Part shown: in pieces, positions 36,153-46,039 of the stretch | How the letters are laid out: each line of letters starts with the position of its first letter | How positions within the stretch are numbered: position 1 is the stretch's first letter | Assembly (NCBI GenBank): GCA_910578975.1 | Contig: CAJTRZ010000006.1 | Span: 58,613-122,612 of the forward strand | DNA: 64,000 bases | Source: an uncultured Eubacterium sp. | GTDB lineage: Bacteria > Bacillota > Clostridia > Lachnospirales > Lachnospiraceae | Reading direction: 5' to 3' | Notes under the pieces: model-generated | Seen by the model: only the letters and a program-made list of their open reading frames with translations | What the model was told of the DNA's origin: nothing | The model's database searches: none | Made by a program: the position numbers and the translations under genes

Positions 36153-36228
36153 GATAAAGAAGTAATAGAATCCCCTCCTTTCTTCCACATGGGGTCTGTA
36201 TGGTTAATAGCTACTTTTAATAATTAAG

Positions 36229-36260
36229 AGAGATGACAACATTTTAGGCTGTCATCTCTT
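36229..36260. terminator. Probable terminator between converging genes
   Basis: AGAGATGACA (36229-36238) pairs with TGTCATCTCT (36250-36259). The flanking T-runs are weak. It separates yolD-like and ASCH genes. Confidence 0.55.
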
Positions 36261-36285
36261 GATTATCTGTAATATATTCCCTAAT

Positions 36286-36750
36286 TCAAAATTTAGAATT
36301 TTTGTAACTGTACGGAATACTTGTTCCCACAAGAACATCTTCAATTTTCTCTAAAATAAGCCAGTCGTCCATATTTCCTTGATGTTCAAAAGAAAGTGGA
36401 TCGATTTCCTTGACATTTTCAAACTCCACTAAACATAGGCACTTTTTATGCCACCGTACTTTTTGCTTATCGGATAAATTTAATTTACTCTGGTTGTCCA
36501 TAAGGTTTTTTGTAATTTCTTCATCAGATAATTTCACAAAATTTTGTACTTTTTTTACAATAGCTGTTGTCCTTATCTCCGTACTTCCCTTTTCTATGAA
36601 ATAAAGACATTCACCTTCAAACACTCTACTGTGGGGAATTTTTCTTCCCGCTGCTCCACGCACAATCATTGTCTTAGTTCCTGCTAAAATTTTATCTAAT
36701 ACTTTTTCACCTTTTTTGCCTACGTTATCACAATAAACTAAATGTACCAT
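36286..36750 (-). CDS. ASCH/PUA-like domain protein
   Basis: 154 residues. KILAGTKTMIVRGAAGRKIPHSRVFEGECLYFIEKG resembles the ASCH RNA-binding core, with a helical insert after it. Family assignment is tentative. It starts three bases after the AraC-type gene, so the pair is one operon. Confidence 0.6.
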   Translation of the reverse strand: MVHLVYCDNVGKKGEKVLDKILAGTKTMIVRGAAGRKIPHSRVFEGECLYFIEKGSTEIRTTAIVKKVQNFVKLSDEEITKNLMDNQSKLNLSDKQKVRWHKKCLCLVEFENVKEIDPLSFEHQGNMDDWLILEKIEDVLVGTSIPYSYKNSKF

Positions 36751-36753
36751 TTT

Positions 36754-37617
36754 TTATTCCTCCTCTATAATTGGTATCCATATTTGACTTAAATAGTTGC
36801 TATCATACACATTTCCATTGCTATACCATTCTATTTCCGGGCATTGTGCATGTTGAAACGGATATTTGACAAGCCATTCTTCATTAAGATATTGCCAACC
36901 TTTCTGTATTGCTTGCGGAACGGAACCTCTGCAATCAAAAATTGCCCATGTAGCAGTTGGAATATTGATTTCAGTAAAACCTTGCGGCAGTTCTCTATCA
37001 GATATAGCCATAATAGAATATTCAATTTCGTTTAACTGTTCATCATAAGAGCCAAATAAACCAAATATCCCTTTTGGTGTAGCAGTATCTATCGAAATTA
37101 GTTTTGCAAAAATACCATTACGCTGACATTCATTCCAAAATTCCGGTATTTTCTTGAAATGAAGATTATTTTCGCAAGATGCAACAATGCTTTTTCCTAC
37201 TAACCGAAAACTTTCTTTTTGTTCAAGTTTCCATGAATATTCATGGCGTTCTAATATCTGCATTTTGGGAACAACTTTTAAAATAACATTCGGATTTCGA
37301 GCTTCTCTTGGTGATACTCCATGAAAAAGTTGAAATGCCTTTGTAAATGATGTAGGAGAATCGTAACCATATTTGTAGCTTATATCAATCACTTTTAAAT
37401 CCGTGCTTTTCAAATCATATCCAGCTAAAGTTAATTTCCGTGAACGAATATATTCAGCAAAACTAATACCATTCATGTATGAAAATACCTTTAAAAAAAA
37501 ACCAAAAGAACATTCTGCAATTTTGGAAATTTCTTCACTATCAATCGCTTCTTCTTTACGTTGTAAATGATTTTCAGCATAATCAATAATTACTTGTAAT
37601 TTTTCATTCCATTCCAT
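36754..37617 (-). CDS. AraC-family regulator with GyrI-like effector domain
   Basis: 287 residues. Two AraC helix-turn-helix units lie at the N-terminus (about 22-110, ending SPTSFTKAFQLFHGVSPREAR); residues 130-287 form a GyrI-like small-molecule domain (FRLVGKSI, then ATWAIFDCRGSVPQAIQKGWQYL). This is the Rob/SoxS-with-effector layout of multidrug-response regulators. Its ligand is unknown. Confidence 0.9.
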   Translation of the reverse strand: MEWNEKLQVIIDYAENHLQRKEEAIDSEEISKIAECSFGFFLKVFSYMNGISFAEYIRSRKLTLAGYDLKSTDLKVIDISYKYGYDSPTSFTKAFQLFHGVSPREARNPNVILKVVPKMQILERHEYSWKLEQKESFRLVGKSIVASCENNLHFKKIPEFWNECQRNGIFAKLISIDTATPKGIFGLFGSYDEQLNEIEYSIMAISDRELPQGFTEINIPTATWAIFDCRGSVPQAIQKGWQYLNEEWLVKYPFQHAQCPEIEWYSNGNVYDSNYLSQIWIPIIEEE

Positions 37618-37901
37618 GTTTATTTCCTTTCGTTTTGATTCATATTATATTAGCAAATGTTTTCTAATAGTTCCTCTTATTTTTGGTTCTGTATGGATAG
37701 TATAATACATTTATTTGCTATTTACTGCAATAAACATATACAAAAATGTATAAATGAGAGGGATTCTGTTGTAGTCGGCATTATGGTCTTTGGTTCGGAA
37801 TAGTGTGGTGCTGGCGATCTATCTCTTGTTTTCAGTTGCTTGTTTCTTTACTTTAGATGAGCATTTGATTCAGGCATTACCCATTTCTTAGATGCGTTAA
37901 A
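37618..37901. other. Intergenic stretch, possible relic
   Basis: 284 bases after the AraC gene. The left part is AT-rich and includes TATAAT on the plus strand (37699-37704). 37750-37890 is less AT-rich and has short open stretches broken by stops in every frame; it could be a gene relic. No product is recognised. Confidence 0.4.
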
Positions 37902-37940
37902 AAAGCAGTTATAACTGCATGACCATAACTGCTTTATTTA
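37902..37940 (-). terminator. Terminator of the decayed LRR/subtilase locus
   Basis: AAAGCAGTTAT (37902-37912) pairs perfectly with ATAACTGCTTT (37925-37935). On the minus strand a T-run follows. Confidence 0.75.
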
Positions 37941-37961
37941 CACCTATTCCTTTTAAATGTA

Positions 37962-38326
37962 TTATTTCACAACAACCTTGCACTTTGCTTTTCGCTTACT
38001 CTCTCCTGTTTTTACAACATTCTAATCTTTTTTTTCCATCTTCCATTTTTCTTAAGTTGAACATATACTTTATGCTTTACTCTATAGGACATTCTTTTCA
38101 TTTTTATCATTTTATTTTTTTCTTTTTTATTTTTAGGTAAATTAATCACAACATTTTTTTTATTTGATCCATACTAAAATACAATTCTGCATTTGACCGA
38201 CCTATTATTTTTCTTTTTGACAGACACAACATATTTAGACTGTCTATGTTTTATATTTACTTTTATTGTTGTTCCTGCTATTTTTTTTAATGTCTGATAG
38301 TCTATTGTTACATGTCCATCAAAAGC
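37962..38326 (-). pseudogene. Detached C-terminal tail of the LRR protein
   Basis: If one A is dropped from the nine-A run at 38327-38335, reading continues from the LRR gene as AFDGHVTIDYQTLKKIAGTT and so on to an in-frame TAG at 38174-38176, then resumes with Lys-rich sequence ending RWKKKI. After a second frame change near 38012 it ends CKVVVK at a stop at 37962. The Lys-rich beta-sandwich style matches the tail of the secreted protein at 62315. Thus the tail once belonged to the LRR gene. Confidence 0.7.
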
Positions 38327-39170
38327 TTTTTTTTTCAATCTGAGGATAATTGTGTAAAACTACATTCTTCAATGCTTCTTCGTTTTCATAAAACGCCTCT
38401 TTCCTTATCTTAATAAGATTATTTCCTTCAATATTTAACTTTTTCAGTTGGTTAAACGCAAAAGCTGAATTTCCAATAACTTTAACATTTTCTGGTATTT
38501 CAATTTTTGTAACATCTTTCCTTCCATTTAATGCATATACAACTTTTTTATCTTTTGACATTATAATGTCATTTATCACAACGTAATTTTTGTTTTTATT
38601 AACAAATTTAATTTCTGGTGCTGATGACTCTGAACTTACCATTGTATTTGCAATGTTGTTAATCTTTCCTGCTACTTCAAGTGTATCAACTGGAGAATAT
38701 AATGAGCCAAAAGTACCTACACCTACAGACACATCTCCCAATATTGTAATTTTATTAAAACCTTGGCTTAATTCGAAAATACCACTTCCAATATCTGTAA
38801 CAGACTTAGGGATAACCATTTGCTTAGGACCGATACAATTATAAAATGCATAACTTTCAATTTTACGAATTCCCTCTTTTAATTGAATTTTTGAAACTTT
38901 AATCCCTTTAAATGCATTCTCACCAATAGTATTAATACTCCCTTCAACAACCAAAGTATTTATATTATCTGAAATTAAACTAATATCAGAAGTTGTCACT
39001 GTCCCATTCCCACTTACAATTAATGTTTTTGTCTCTTTGTTGTAGGTCCAGACAGCGTTTTCTCCACACATACCTTGTATTCTATTTAAATCATCTGCAA
39101 AACTCTTATTTGCATTAAACAAGAATATCAATGATAAAAGTATGGTTACTGTTAAAATTTTATTTTTCAT
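38319..39170 (-). pseudogene. BspA-like leucine-rich-repeat surface protein, truncated by frameshift
   Basis: 283 residues from ATG 39170, well placed after AAGGAG. Signal peptide (1-27, ends SFADD), then CGENAVWTYNKETKTLIVSG and about seven LRR_5 repeats such as TIGENAFKGIKVSKIQLKEG and YAFYNCIGPKQMVIPKSV. BspA-type repeats mediate surface adhesion. Reading ends early at TGA 38319-38321, after a nine-A run; the rest lies downstream in other frames. It follows the broken subtilase gene on the same strand. Confidence 0.7.
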
Positions 39171-39183
39171 AATTATATCTCCT

Positions 39184-40891
39184 TTATTTAATTGACAAAG
39201 CACTATAGTAATTTATTTTAATAGAATTATCCTTTACAATTTGCATTATAGAACTTGTTACCTTTTTATCCCATCCACTTTCAACTGCAAACTCATAAAA
39301 GTTTTGTAATTTAAACCTTCCCGAATAATATACTTTATGATTTGTAAATTGTGCCAAAGTAACTCGTTTCGAATCATATGGTGAATCTGGATTAATACAG
39401 TTATCCATAATATCCTGAACAGTATATGCTGTAAGTGTATACCGTTCTGGTAAATCCTTAATACTATCAGCTTCCATTCCTATTCTTGTATCTGTAATAT
39501 AATAATAATTTCCATCTGTATGTTTCACAAATGCCCTGTGTGCAAACAAATCTGTTGCATTATGCAAATAAATTCCCCAGTACAAATATCTACAATTTTT
39601 AACATTTCTCTCATATCCCAATGATGAAAAATTAAACTTATTAGTAGCTGCAATCAAATTCTTTTTTGCATTTTCATATACAATATCAGACATTCCTGCA
39701 GGTTTGGAGGCATTATTAATTTCACATCCTGTTGTATGTATTACATTTTCAACAAACTCCATTGTTGAAAAGTAATTTGGTATAACTCCCTTTAATGTAC
39801 TTGTATTCATACTTCCAGCGTGCCACCAACCATGGGCATTTGTTTGATTTACATTAAATGCCAAATTCGTCGTATCCTCATCTGCCAATCTAATTCCCGC
39901 TATTATCAACTTAATAGCTTTGTTTGAGTATGTCTTTTTTGCAGTACTCAATGTCGTATATCGTTCAATAGTATCCTGATGTCTAAATCTAGCCCAATTT
40001 CCTTCAACAGTATTCTCTACATTATTCAATGTTGCTAATTCACCATTTTCATTAAATTCATCAAAATAATTTTCACTTTGATATTTCTTTTCAAACTCAC
40101 TATAAATGTCCAACGCATACCCTAAATCTACAATTTTTGCTTTCCCTTTCTCATTTGCCGAGTCCATCAAAAGTCTCTTCACAAATTCTGGTGTTTTGCT
40201 TTTATCTTTACTCCAAATTTTACTGGCAACTCCCACAACATGTGGTACTGCAATACTTGTCCCTGAGCAAACCACATTACAATTAAAGATTCCTTTTGAT
40301 GTAACCGATTCGCCTGGAGCGTATAAATCTACTTTATTACCACTACTACTAATATCAGAAATTTCGCCTTTACTGTCGACTGCCCCAACAGACAATACTT
40401 CTTCAAGAGCTGCGGGATACTCAACCTCCTTGTCTGTTTCTCCTCTATTTCCTGCAGCTGCAATAATTAATATGCCAGCATTACATGCATCCTTAATTGC
40501 CATATGCAATGCCTCTGAATATTTACATGTTCCAAAACTCATGTTAATAATATTTACTCTTTCATCTACCGCAACATATATAGCTTCTATTATTTTGTCA
40601 ACAGAGGCTCTATTATTTTTATCTAACACTTTTATTGATATAATCTCAGCCTTACTATCAACACCTATTTTCTGCTTTTTTATCATAAGCTCTCATGGTA
40701 TAAATATTTTCATTTTTCTTAAAAGTAATAATATATTCATTTTTCTGTTCATCTGCTTTTATTAATATGCTAGTTGGTAAATCACATACTAATAACATAC
40801 TTATAATTAACATACAAAGTAAATTTTTGATTGTTATCCATTTGAAACTTTTTTTTATAATTTTTTCTCTGCTTTCTTTTTCCTCACACAA
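39184..40891 (-). pseudogene. Secreted subtilisin-like protease, internally deleted and frameshifted
   Basis: The 5' fragment (40658-40891, TTG start without clear ribosome site) has a signal peptide and the opening of an I9-type propeptide (NEYIITFKKNENI). The main frame (39184-40686, 500 codons) begins at KAEIISIKVLDKNN, the point just after the catalytic His in S8 proteases, and keeps NMSFG, the oxyanion AAAGN and the Ser motif GTSIAVPHV. The Asp and His motifs are missing, and the two fragments are in different frames. The C-terminal 270 residues carry HNATDLFAHRAF, resembling an H-x3-D-x3-H metal motif of phospholipase C-like or DUF6765-like domains. Confidence 0.75.
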
Positions 40892-41336
40892 ATTATCTTG
40901 TAGATAGTTATAGATACTACTAAATAACTTTTCTCTTAAAAAACAAAATCCCTAACAAGAACGCAATACTATAAATGTAAGTAATTCTTTCTTACACTTA
41001 ATTTATCTTTCGTTCTGTCAAGGAAACTCCACGTATATTTTTCATCTCGTTTCAGTACAAAAATCTAAAGCCCCCCCTTTTATCAAACAAAATTTTTATA
41101 ACCTTCGCAGTATATCTTTAAGAATTAATTTTAGCTGCTTTTTAAATTCACTCCTCCTTTCTTTATGAAATTTTATCCGAACCATTGATATATTAATATA
41201 TTATACTATCTATTACTCTATGTCAATCAACGTATATAAAGGGAGTATTTCTTAACGAAACTAATTATACAAAAACCTGCCACAAAAGAATTCCCTTTCA
41301 TGACAGGTTTCCCTATTATTTATTCTAAAGACTCAT
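40892..41336. other. 445-base spacer between subtilase and bce loci
   Basis: A minus-strand promoter-like TTGACA with TATAAT 15 bases on (about 41195-41225) and a strong AAAGGAGG (about 41150) are seen, but only a few-codon frame follows; another frame reads KKQLKLILKDILRRL and stops. This may be a broken small gene. The bce terminator lies at 41273-41310. Nothing else is recognised. Confidence 0.45.
41273..41310 (-). terminator. Terminator after bceB-like gene
   Basis: AAACCTGCCA (41273-41282) pairs with TGACAGGTTT (41301-41310) with one mismatch; on the minus strand a T-run follows. Confidence 0.8.
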
Positions 41337-43379
41337 TTATCTTTTCTCCCGAATAATATTTTTACTACAGAAATATGTTATCAGGAAATATCCTCCATAA
41401 ATTACCACCAAAAAGACAGCGGTCATAATAATCGACGGTATCAAACCATCCTTTCCAAATGTTTCTAATATATATGCACAAAATTTCAACCCAACCACAG
41501 AATGAACAATAGCAATCAACAACGGAAACATAAAGAATATTCCGACTTGTCTGAACAATGCCCTATTTACCATCTTGTCATCCGCTCCTAATCGTTTTAA
41601 TATCATATAACGTTCTCTATTATCCGTCGCCTCAGACAATTCTTTTAACGCCAGAACCGCTGCACTTGCCATAAGGAAAATGATTCCAAGATAAAGTCCT
41701 ATAAAAGTCACTAAAGCTCCTAATCCGGTAGTAGCGTCTGCAATATCAATTTTTGAATTGCTGGATATCAGACTCGTCTTATTCCATCTGTTTTCTATCA
41801 CTTTATCTAACTTCTTCTCAACCTCATAACGTCCCTCTTTAGAACTAGCTTTATAATTCGCAATAGTTCCCGTCATATGTGCATTCAAGTTTTCTACTGC
41901 ATGATCTGGAACAATAAAAAGACCAGAATTTGCAGGATTTCCACTCATTTCAATAAATCCGTCTTTGCATTCCCTATATTTTGGCTTATAAGTTTTTCCC
42001 TTTAATTCAATGTTCTGTCCATTTTTCAGGACTTCATTTCGAATTTTAACCATGCTCTCAAAATCCCCTACAACCATGTATTCATCATCTTTTAATGTAA
42101 AGGTTTCATGCCCATACTGCTTTGCAATCTTATTATAATCACTAAGTTTTACAATATCTTCCTTTGAATCATACTGTAAAAACTTAAACTGTTTCGACAA
42201 TTCGTCTGACATATCTCCTAATGTAGCCTTCAGATTAAATTTCTTGTCATGATAAACTGTATAGTTTACGGTATCTTTTAAATTATCTTTTGTATCAAAA
42301 CCACTTTCCTCCAAAGTCTGGAAAATAGTCTTTTCAGTATCTTTTAAAATCTTTTTATTTTGTGAATCATGGTCTATCCATTTCGTAAGCTGTATATCCA
42401 TGGGGGCCAGATCCCTTAAATTCGCAGACATTGAATTCTTAATTGACAGCGCACTGGACAATACACAGATAGTCACAAACAGCATCAGACATATCAATGT
42501 TAATTGAATTACTGCAGTATTGATTTTGCTGCTTACCTGTCTTAACGTAAAACTGTTCAATTCTTTGTAATACACCTTTTTCACTGATATTACAATTTTT
42601 AGTATCAGCCCTGACAAGGACCAGAATAAAAGAAATGTTCCAACAGCACCTAAAGCTATCGCTTTGTAAATCTCTCTGCTGTCATCCATTACAGTCAGTC
42701 CGCCTGTTACTATATAATATCCATATCCAATCATCGCTACTGATATTGCAAAAACCAAAATACAGATAACTGGGTTTTTCATTTTTATTTTTTCAACTTT
42801 TTTCCCTGAATGAATCAAATCTATTAATTTACATTTTCCAATAATTACTGTATTAAAAACCATTACAAATAAATACATAATTCCAAAATAAATTAATGTT
42901 TTCACACAGGCACTATTAGAAAAAACAAACTGAAATTCTGTCATATCAGCATCAAACATGTTGGCTACCAGCACACTCATAATCTGCGACAATCCAATAC
43001 CAATCGCAAGACCAATCGCCAAAGATGCTATCCCGATAATTAATGTTTCAAAGAAAAGAATCAAAGAAATCTTTCTTTTTCCCATGCCAAGAGTCAAATA
43101 AATTCCAAACTCCCTGTTTCTTCTTTTAATAAGAAATCTTGACGCATAAATAATTAAAAATCCTAAAATAAATGATACAAATACACTCACTCCTGACAAC
43201 ATATTTGTCATCAGTTCTATAATCTCTGCCGTGCTTTCTGATACCTGCAGCATAACTGACTGAGATTCTATTGCATTAAATACATAAAATATTCCAACAC
43301 CTAATACAAGAGTAAAGAAATAGATGGCATAATCTTTAATACTCTTTGTTATATTTTTTGCAGATAATTTAAAGAGCAT
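41337..43379 (-). CDS. Bce-type ABC permease (FtsX-like)
   Basis: 680 residues, ten membrane helices with a large extracellular domain between helices 7 and 8 (about 320-545), the BceB layout. The extracellular domain senses cell-wall-active peptides bound to lipid II-cycle intermediates and passes the signal to BceS. Its start overlaps the ATPase gene by 11 bases. Probably peptide-antibiotic detoxification; the exact peptide cannot be named. Confidence 0.9.
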   Translation of the reverse strand: MLFKLSAKNITKSIKDYAIYFFTLVLGVGIFYVFNAIESQSVMLQVSESTAEIIELMTNMLSGVSVFVSFILGFLIIYASRFLIKRRNREFGIYLTLGMGKRKISLILFFETLIIGIASLAIGLAIGIGLSQIMSVLVANMFDADMTEFQFVFSNSACVKTLIYFGIMYLFVMVFNTVIIGKCKLIDLIHSGKKVEKIKMKNPVICILVFAISVAMIGYGYYIVTGGLTVMDDSREIYKAIALGAVGTFLLFWSLSGLILKIVISVKKVYYKELNSFTLRQVSSKINTAVIQLTLICLMLFVTICVLSSALSIKNSMSANLRDLAPMDIQLTKWIDHDSQNKKILKDTEKTIFQTLEESGFDTKDNLKDTVNYTVYHDKKFNLKATLGDMSDELSKQFKFLQYDSKEDIVKLSDYNKIAKQYGHETFTLKDDEYMVVGDFESMVKIRNEVLKNGQNIELKGKTYKPKYRECKDGFIEMSGNPANSGLFIVPDHAVENLNAHMTGTIANYKASSKEGRYEVEKKLDKVIENRWNKTSLISSNSKIDIADATTGLGALVTFIGLYLGIIFLMASAAVLALKELSEATDNRERYMILKRLGADDKMVNRALFRQVGIFFMFPLLIAIVHSVVGLKFCAYILETFGKDGLIPSIIMTAVFLVVIYGGYFLITYFCSKNIIREKR

Positions 43380-44136
43380 CGTTTAAATCTCCACCAAGCA
43401 TTGTAACTACATCAATAATCTCATCAAAAAATTCTTTTCTGCTTCTGCCTGCTCTCAGAAGTTCATTAAAAATTTTGCCATCCTTGATGAAAATAACTCT
43501 GGATGCATAACTCGCTGTAAATGCATCATGAGTTACCATAAGTATTGTTGCCAGCAAATCTCTGTTTAAATAATGAAATCTTTCTAACAACATCTTCGCT
43601 GCCTTTGAATCCAATGCCCCTGTCGGCTCATCTGCCAGAACCAATTTCGGATTCGTAATAATGGCTCTTGCACTTGCAACTCTCTGTTTCTGCCCTCCGG
43701 ACATCTGGTATGGATATTTTCTCAACACACTTTCAATATCTAAATCGTATGCAACCTTTCTGATTCGACTGTCAATTTCACCTGCACTTACATTCTGTAT
43801 CGACAATGCCAATGCAATATTTTCATATGCTGTAAGTGTATCCAATAAATTAAAATCCTGAAAAATAAATCCCAATTCTTCTCTTCTGAATTTATTTAAT
43901 GCTTTTGATTTTAATTTTGTAATATTTTGTCCTCCAACATAAATATTACCTGCTGTTACCTTATCAATTGTTGAAATACAATTCAATAATGTTGTTTTTC
44001 CTGAGCCTGATGCTCCCATAATTGCAACAAACTCTCCCTTATCCACCTCAAAGGATATATTATCAATAGCCTTTGTAAGACTGGACTTGTTTCCATAATA
44101 CTTTTCGATTCTTTCGATTTTTAAAATATTTTCCAT
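43369..44136 (-). CDS. Bce-type ABC ATPase
   Basis: 255 residues. Walker A GASGSGKTTLLN, signature MSGGQKQRVASARA, Walker B LVLADEPTGALD, switch His MVTHD: a complete MacB/LolD-like ATPase. It powers the FtsX permease. A 14-base box matching that before the response-regulator gene lies about 76 bases upstream. Confidence 0.95.
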   Translation of the reverse strand: MENILKIERIEKYYGNKSSLTKAIDNISFEVDKGEFVAIMGASGSGKTTLLNCISTIDKVTAGNIYVGGQNITKLKSKALNKFRREELGFIFQDFNLLDTLTAYENIALALSIQNVSAGEIDSRIRKVAYDLDIESVLRKYPYQMSGGQKQRVASARAIITNPKLVLADEPTGALDSKAAKMLLERFHYLNRDLLATILMVTHDAFTASYASRVIFIKDGKIFNELLRAGRSRKEFFDEIIDVVTMLGGDLNDAL

Positions 44137-44211
44137 CGTATTAACTCCTCCTTACAAAAACTATGATAAAGCAAATTTATTTTCCTGTCGTAATTCTAAT
44201 CTTACATAACA

Positions 44212-44225
44212 TTACAGTTTCGTAA
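44212..44225. promoter_or_regulatory. Candidate BceR box before the ABC genes
   Basis: TTACAGTTTCGTAA, matching TTACAATTCTGTAA at 46001 in 11 of 14 positions. It lies about 76 bases upstream of the ATPase start, at the end of the kinase gene. Confidence 0.6.
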
Positions 44226-44227
44226 GG

Positions 44228-45289
44228 TTACTTTTCAAATTTGTAATAATCATTCTTTCCAAATATAATTGTTACCTTTGTCCACTGATTCTCCTTTGAT
44301 GAGATTTCTATTTTATGGCCTAATTTCATGCATAATTTCTTCGCAATATAAAGACCCATACCTGTAGACTTTGCACCTTTTCTTCCATTCTCTCCTGTAA
44401 AGGATTTCTTAAACACGCTCGCCACATCCTTCGATGGAATCCCGATTCCATTATCATAAATACTAAGATATACACTGCCTACATCCTCTTTCGCCTGTAT
44501 CTTTATCATACAATCGCTTTGACTTCTTTTATATTTGATACTATTATTTATAATCTGGTTTAAGATAAATTCAATCCATTTTGCATCTGTCATGACCTTA
44601 CACGCTTTTATATCTACAGAAATATTAATTTTATTTTCCAACAAGTCATCTTTATTTTTTATAAGTACATTTCCTACAATTTTATCAAGTCTAGTTTCTT
44701 TAATCAGATAATCATTTTCTGTACAATTACTCCGCATATAATACAAAACCTGGTCAATATAATTATCCAGTCTTCTGATTTGTTTAATATACTTTTCATT
44801 CATATTATTCATTGCAAAAGACTGCTCCTGCAAGATACCCTTATTATCTTTTTTGTCATTATGACACATTAAAACCAGACTGGAGATAGGTATTTTTACT
44901 TCATGTATCCACATTTCTATATATTCTTTAAAATCATCTATATTTTCCCTGTAATCCCCTATTCTTTCAACCATAGACTTATTGATTTCATACATGTTCT
45001 CATATAGAATTTCTCCCTCATAAAAATTTGGTTTTTCCAAAGTTTCCAAAACTAAAAATTTCTGATCTAGTGCATTGGTATTGTCAACCAGCCCATCATA
45101 AAACTTTTTCTTTCTGCATAAATCAATGAGAATCAGACATATTCCCATCAAAAAATATATAATAGCTGTTGCCGCCACCAGTTGTTTGGGAATACGAAAT
45201 GCAAAAAACATTCCTGACATAATAAAAAAGCAGGCAACAAATAAAATTATTGACAGCTTTTTATCCTTTAAATATTTACTTACTTTCAT
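44228..45289 (-). CDS. Bce-type intramembrane-sensing histidine kinase
   Basis: 353 residues. Two membrane helices (about 11-55) with a very short outer loop; no external sensor, as in BceS. The H-box is MWIHEVKIPISSL, followed by the HATPase domain with LNQIINNSIKYKR, YDNGIGIP and TGMGLYIAKKL. The BceAB transporter supplies its stimulus. It overlaps the response-regulator stop by four bases. Confidence 0.93.
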   Translation of the reverse strand: MKVSKYLKDKKLSIILFVACFFIMSGMFFAFRIPKQLVAATAIIYFLMGICLILIDLCRKKKFYDGLVDNTNALDQKFLVLETLEKPNFYEGEILYENMYEINKSMVERIGDYRENIDDFKEYIEMWIHEVKIPISSLVLMCHNDKKDNKGILQEQSFAMNNMNEKYIKQIRRLDNYIDQVLYYMRSNCTENDYLIKETRLDKIVGNVLIKNKDDLLENKINISVDIKACKVMTDAKWIEFILNQIINNSIKYKRSQSDCMIKIQAKEDVGSVYLSIYDNGIGIPSKDVASVFKKSFTGENGRKGAKSTGMGLYIAKKLCMKLGHKIEISSKENQWTKVTIIFGKNDYYKFEK

Positions 45290-45948
45290 AACAGAAGATA
45301 CCCTTGTCCCTTTCTCGTTTCAATGGCACTCTCATAACCAAACATTGAGAGTTTGTTTCTGAGCCTGCTAATATTTACAGTCAGTGCATTATCGTTAATA
45401 TACTCTTCATTGTTCCACAAATCTGTCATCAAGTCATCTCTTGTAACAATGTTTCCCTGATTGTTTAATAGATAAGAAAATATAATCATCTCATTTTTTG
45501 TGAGTCTTATCTCTTCTTTTCCGTTACTGATAATACCTTTGCTCAGACTAACATCCAAATCGTTATATTTAAGTTTGTCTCCTTTGGGTTCCATCCTTTT
45601 AAAGATATTTTGAATTCGTAACAATAAAACTGCCGGGCTGTATGGCTTCGTTATAAAATCATCTGCCCCATAGGAAATTGATAAAACTTCATCCACTTCG
45701 CTGGTTTTACTGGTTACCATAATCACCGGCACATCCGATTCTTTCCGTATCTCTTTTAAAAGCAACTCCCCGTTTAATTCCGGAATATTAATATCTAACA
45801 AAATCAAGTCAGCACGACTTTTTAAAGCCTCCTCTTTCGAGTTCGAGAAATCCTCTAAAATCTCTGTCTCATATCCCGAATGAATTAATAAATTATCTAA
45901 CTCTTTGCTGATACATTCATCATCTTCTATAATTAATATCTTTTTCAT
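45286..45948 (-). CDS. Bce-type OmpR-family response regulator
   Basis: 220 residues from ATG 45948, six bases after AAGGA. Receiver domain ILIIEDDECIS with phospho-Asp in LILLDINIPELNG and Lys in FITKPYSP; the C-terminal winged helix has LTKNEMIIFSYLLNN and DNALTVNISRLRNKL. It should bind the two TTACA-GTAA boxes and raise transporter expression when peptide is sensed. Confidence 0.95.
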   Translation of the reverse strand: MKKILIIEDDECISKELDNLLIHSGYETEILEDFSNSKEEALKSRADLILLDINIPELNGELLLKEIRKESDVPVIMVTSKTSEVDEVLSISYGADDFITKPYSPAVLLLRIQNIFKRMEPKGDKLKYNDLDVSLSKGIISNGKEEIRLTKNEMIIFSYLLNNQGNIVTRDDLMTDLWNNEEYINDNALTVNISRLRNKLSMFGYESAIETRKGQGYLLL

Positions 45949-46000
45949 AAGATGTCCTTCTTTTTTCTTATAGTATATCACTAAAATAATATTTTGAATC

Positions 46001-46014
46001 TTACAATTCTGTAA
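46001..46014. promoter_or_regulatory. Candidate BceR box before bceR
   Basis: TTACAATTCTGTAA lies two bases from a minus-strand -35 (TTCAAA) that is 17 bases from TACTAT. The same motif recurs before the ABC genes, supporting joint control. Confidence 0.6.
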
Positions 46015-46039
46015 TATTACAACATTCCTGTTTTCTTCA

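Noticed and set aside
37750..37890. A transposase remnant after the AraC gene
   Set aside because: Short conceptual peptides in several frames look protein-like, but none could be tied to a family; left as an unidentified relic.
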